Assembly (NCBI GenBank): GCA_900550695.1
Contig: URTF01000077.1
Location: 1 to 9,384, forward strand
DNA: 9,384 bases
Direction: 5' to 3'
Source of the DNA: an uncultured Ruminococcus sp.
GTDB taxonomy: Bacteria > Bacillota > Clostridia > Oscillospirales > Ruminococcaceae
Shown: positions 7,110 to 9,384 of the stretch, piece after piece
Layout: every line of letters starts with the position of its first letter
Numbering within the stretch: position 1 is the first letter of the stretch
Program-made: the position numbers and the translations under genes
Notes under the pieces: model-generated
The model's database searches: none
Told to the model about the DNA's origin: nothing
What the model saw: only the letters and a program-made list of their open reading frames with translations

Positions 7110-7796
7110 ATGAACAAAGCTATTTTCTGGGACTTTGACGGAACGCTCGTCCACTCCGAGCATCTGTGGAGCGGCTCGCTTTACCGCACCTTACAGCGGT
7201 ACACTCTGCACAAAGACATAACCCTTGAAGATATCCGTCCGCCGATGTCGCACGGCTTTTCATGGGATTTTTATTATGAGGATATGCACGAGATAACGGG
7301 TGAGAAATGGTGGGATTATACCTTCGAGCATATACAAAGAGTATATAAAGCCGTTGGTATTACAGACAGTGAGACTAAAGAACTTCTTCCGCTCTTCCGA
7401 AAAGTCCTGCTTGAACCCGAAAACTATCATTTGTATGCCGATACGATACAAACCCTTGAAACTCTCCGCAGCAAAGGCTATCGGCACTATCTTCTCTCGA
7501 ACAACTACCCCGAGCTTGATATTACAATGGATAGGCTCGGCTTGTCGCAGTATTTTGACGGAATGATAATTTCGGCGCAGGTCGGTTTCGACAAGCCTCG
7601 GCGTGAGATCTTTGAGCTTGCGCTTGAAACGGCAGGAAGCCCCGAACGCTGTTTTATGGTCGGCGATAATCCGCAGAGCGATATAAAAGGCGCACTCGGA
7701 GTCGGTATTCCTGCGATACTTGTACATAATAACAATGCGCAGGGGTTCGATTGTGCGGTTTGTGAGGATCTTATGGATATTATCCCTCTTTTATGA
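7110..7796 (+). CDS. HAD-superfamily hydrolase (phosphoglycolate-phosphatase-like)
   Basis: This 228-residue soluble enzyme has all four HAD motifs: DFDGT (nucleophile D8, acid D10), S130 in LLSNN, K162 in FDKPR, and GDNPQSD (D186, D191). A helical cap of about 65 residues follows motif I, as in subfamily I enzymes that hydrolyse small phosphorylated metabolites. The substrate cannot be read from sequence. It starts 13 bases after the TerD-fusion stop with GGGGAA at 7099-7104, and so is probably the last gene of the operon. HAD phosphatases are known companions of some Ter clusters, where they occur with biosynthetic enzymes; none of those enzymes is in this window, so a housekeeping role remains possible. 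No GC-rich hairpin follows the stop, so some readthrough into htrA is possible. Confidence 0.87.
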   Translation: MNKAIFWDFDGTLVHSEHLWSGSLYRTLQRYTLHKDITLEDIRPPMSHGFSWDFYYEDMHEITGEKWWDYTFEHIQRVYKAVGITDSETKELLPLFRKVLLEPENYHLYADTIQTLETLRSKGYRHYLLSNNYPELDITMDRLGLSQYFDGMIISAQVGFDKPRREIFELALETAGSPERCFMVGDNPQSDIKGALGVGIPAILVHNNNAQGFDCAVCEDLMDIIPLL

Positions 7797-7836
7797 AAAA
7801 ACACAGTTTGTTCTTTTATTCCTTTTTCAAAATGAT

Positions 7837-7873
7837 TTCACATTGTTCACACATATATGCTTTACAATATAAA
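7837..7873 (+). promoter_or_regulatory. Candidate htrA promoter with TTCACA direct repeat
   Basis: A -35-like TTCACA (7846-7851) lies 16 bases before a -10-like TATAAA (7868-7873), each matching consensus at five of six positions. A second TTCACA occurs nine bases upstream (7837-7842). Such a repeat over the -35 could be a regulator site. The rest of the 146-base gap holds only AT-rich sequence, a weak GGGAG/CTCCC pair (7882-7906), and the ribosome binding site AAAGGCGG (7928-7935). Confidence 0.5.
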
Positions 7874-7942
7874 CTGTGATCGGGAGAGAATAAACGAAAA
7901 GCTCCCCCAAGAATATCTCCGATACAGAAAGGCGGCATTTAT

Positions 7943-9280
7943 ATGTACGATTCAGATAACTATACTTATTCAAACGGCGGTTTTACACCAAATGACCCCG
8001 AGCAGAAACCTCCCAAGAGATCGGGCGGTGCCGGAAAAATTATCGCAGGCTTGCTTGCAGTGATCCTTGTCGGCGGTGCGTCCGGCTACGGCGGAGCTTA
8101 TCTTGCACGTTCAAACGATGACGTCAGCACTTCCGCATCGGTACAGACTACCGCTCCCGCATTCACCCAGAGTACCCAGACTGCAGCATCGGACAGCAGC
8201 AATTCCAATAAGGCGTCCGCACTCGGATCAACTTCAAGCTCTTCGGATGACGAAATGACAACAAAGGACGTTATCGAAAAGGTAAAGCCTTCCGTTGTCC
8301 TCGTTTCCTCAACATTCACTTCCGCAGGCGGTTCAAGCACAGGCACGGGCATTGTTTTCAGCACTGACGGTTACATCGTTACCAATGCGCACGTTATCAC
8401 TACCGAAGTCAAGACGAGCATGAGCAATAACAGCCAGTATGACCCGTTCAGCGACTTTTTCGGCGGCTTTTACAACAACTTCAGCGGTTCAAACTACCAG
8501 ACAGAAGTCGTAAAGGCAGATAAAGTAACCGTTACCTTGAGTAACGACACGGAATATGAAGCAACTATCATCGGCTGTGACTCAAACACAGACCTTGCAG
8601 TCCTTAAGATCGATGCAGCGGGACTTACTCCTGCCGAAATAGGCGACTCGGCAACGCTTGAAATGGGCGATAAGGCTATCACGCTCGGCTATCCTCTCGG
8701 ACTTGGACTTTCCGCATCGGACGGCATTATTTCGGGTCTTAACAAGGAAATGAGCGTTGAGGTCGCAGGCGGCACAGCAACAATGACCCTTCTCCAGACC
8801 GATGCAGCCGTAAACCCCGGCAACTCGGGCGGTCCTCTCCTTAACAGCGTAGGTCAGGTAGTCGGAATCACTTCCTCGAAGATCGCAAGCTCCGAAGTTG
8901 ACGGTGTAGGATTTGCAATCCCTATCACGGACGCACTCCCTATCCTCAATGAGCTTATGACAACGGGTACAGTAAAGAATACAACGCCGAAGATCGGCAT
9001 TACCGGTACTGAAATTTCGTCCGCAGTAAAGCGTTACTATAATCTTCCCGTAGACAGCGGCGTTCTCGTAGCCTCCGTTGAACCGGGATCATGTGCAGAG
9101 GCAGCAGGTCTTGCAGCAGGCGACGTTATCATAAAGGCTGACGGTCAGGACATTTCGACAATGGATGAGCTTGTCAAGATCAAGAACAAGCATAAGGCAG
9201 GAGAAAATATGACTCTTACCCTTGCAAGGAGTGACGGCGACGTCGATATCGAACTCACGCTTGACGTTGACGAGGGCTGA
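7943..9280 (+). CDS. htrA: HtrA/DegP-like membrane-anchored serine protease
   Basis: The 445-residue protein starts with a cytoplasmic, Asn/Tyr/Pro-rich segment (1-32), then one glycine-rich membrane helix (about 33-55) and a Ser/Thr/Asn-rich linker (57-105) outside the cell. A trypsin-like domain (about 107-340) carries the catalytic triad H150 (TNAHV), D217 (NTDLAV) and S295 (GNSGGP). An extended loop rich in Asn, Phe and Gly (about 158-190) lies between His and Asp, at the position of the LA loop. One PDZ domain follows (about 348-442). HtrA proteases degrade or refold damaged exported proteins. The start is supported by AAAGGCGG seven bases before ATG 7943. All catalytic residues are present, so it should be active. 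It has its own candidate promoter and differs from the operon in favouring AAG over AAA lysine codons, so it is probably a separate housekeeping or envelope-stress gene. Confidence 0.95.
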   Translation: MYDSDNYTYSNGGFTPNDPEQKPPKRSGGAGKIIAGLLAVILVGGASGYGGAYLARSNDDVSTSASVQTTAPAFTQSTQTAASDSSNSNKASALGSTSSSSDDEMTTKDVIEKVKPSVVLVSSTFTSAGGSSTGTGIVFSTDGYIVTNAHVITTEVKTSMSNNSQYDPFSDFFGGFYNNFSGSNYQTEVVKADKVTVTLSNDTEYEATIIGCDSNTDLAVLKIDAAGLTPAEIGDSATLEMGDKAITLGYPLGLGLSASDGIISGLNKEMSVEVAGGTATMTLLQTDAAVNPGNSGGPLLNSVGQVVGITSSKIASSEVDGVGFAIPITDALPILNELMTTGTVKNTTPKIGITGTEISSAVKRYYNLPVDSGVLVASVEPGSCAEAAGLAAGDVIIKADGQDISTMDELVKIKNKHKAGENMTLTLARSDGDVDIELTLDVDEG

Positions 9281-9309
9281 TCTCGATCAAAGGGTTAAAT
9301 CTAACAACT

Positions 9310-9369
9310 ACAAAGCGCAATTCACACAAAACTAAAGTTTACGTTAATTCTGAAAGAATTTCGCTTTGT
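9310..9369 (+). terminator. Possible structured 3' end or terminator after htrA
   Basis: ACAAAGCG (9310-9317) and CGCTTTGT (9362-9369) form a perfect eight-pair inverted repeat that encloses a second small hairpin, AATTCT/AGAATT with a GAA loop (9346-9360). A short T-rich run follows. The outer loop is long and the inner stem is AT-rich, so it is a weak candidate terminator. No other gene end or start was found in the last 104 bases. Confidence 0.35.
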
Positions 9370-9384
9370 TTAAAGGGTGGCAGG

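Noticed and set aside
7795..7828. GAAAAA/TTTTTC pairing after the HAD gene as an operon terminator
   Set aside because: The stem is almost all A-T with a long loop, too weak to support as an intrinsic terminator.
7882..7906. GGGAG/CTCCC hairpin in the htrA leader as a riboswitch or terminator
   Set aside because: The stem has only five pairs around a 15-base loop, and there is no following T run or conserved riboswitch core.

Overview
The window looks like chromosomal DNA from a low-to-mid GC Clostridia-type Firmicute, most like the Ruminococcus/Oscillospiraceae group. This is inferred from strong AAGGAGG-type ribosome binding sites, sigma-A-type promoters, an HtrA with a Tyr/Asn/Pro-rich cytoplasmic N-terminus, and general codon use. 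The species cannot be fixed from the sequence alone.

Layout. Positions 1-135 hold the end of an unidentified upstream region with two hairpin terminators. A tRNA-Pro(CGG) gene lies on the minus strand (136-212), with its promoter at 242-270 and its terminator at 87-127. A divergent plus-strand promoter (TTGACT, 17 bp, TATACT; 349-377) then drives a tightly packed six-gene plus-strand operon (445-7796). After a 146-base gap with its own candidate promoter comes htrA (7943-9280), a membrane-anchored trypsin-like protease with a PDZ domain. The last 100 bases hold an AT-rich inverted-repeat structure that may be its terminator.

The operon is the main content. In order it encodes a TerY-like von Willebrand A protein, a PP2C-type phosphatase, a Ser/Thr-kinase-like protein with a zinc ribbon, a six-helix membrane protein derived from P2-type cation ATPases, a beta-helix/TerD fusion protein, and a HAD-family phosphatase. 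The first three genes match the known 'TerY-P' triad (vWA, PP2C and kinase) of tellurium-resistance-type stress systems. Junctions of 18, 3, 2, -4 and 13 bases argue for one transcript and for a shared pathway.

The notable point is the ATPase-like protein. Its overall P-type architecture is clear, and the aspartate at the phosphorylation site is kept (D297). However, the signature motifs TGES, DKTGT, TGD and GDGVND are all altered, and helices M7-M10 are missing. The frame is intact, so it looks like a repurposed pseudo-pump and not a decayed gene. My working model (inference) is a reversible Ser/Thr phosphorylation switch coupled to a membrane scaffold or sensor, with the TerD-domain protein as a calcium-responsive or structural effector. 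The neighbouring htrA has its own promoter and is probably an independent envelope-stress gene.
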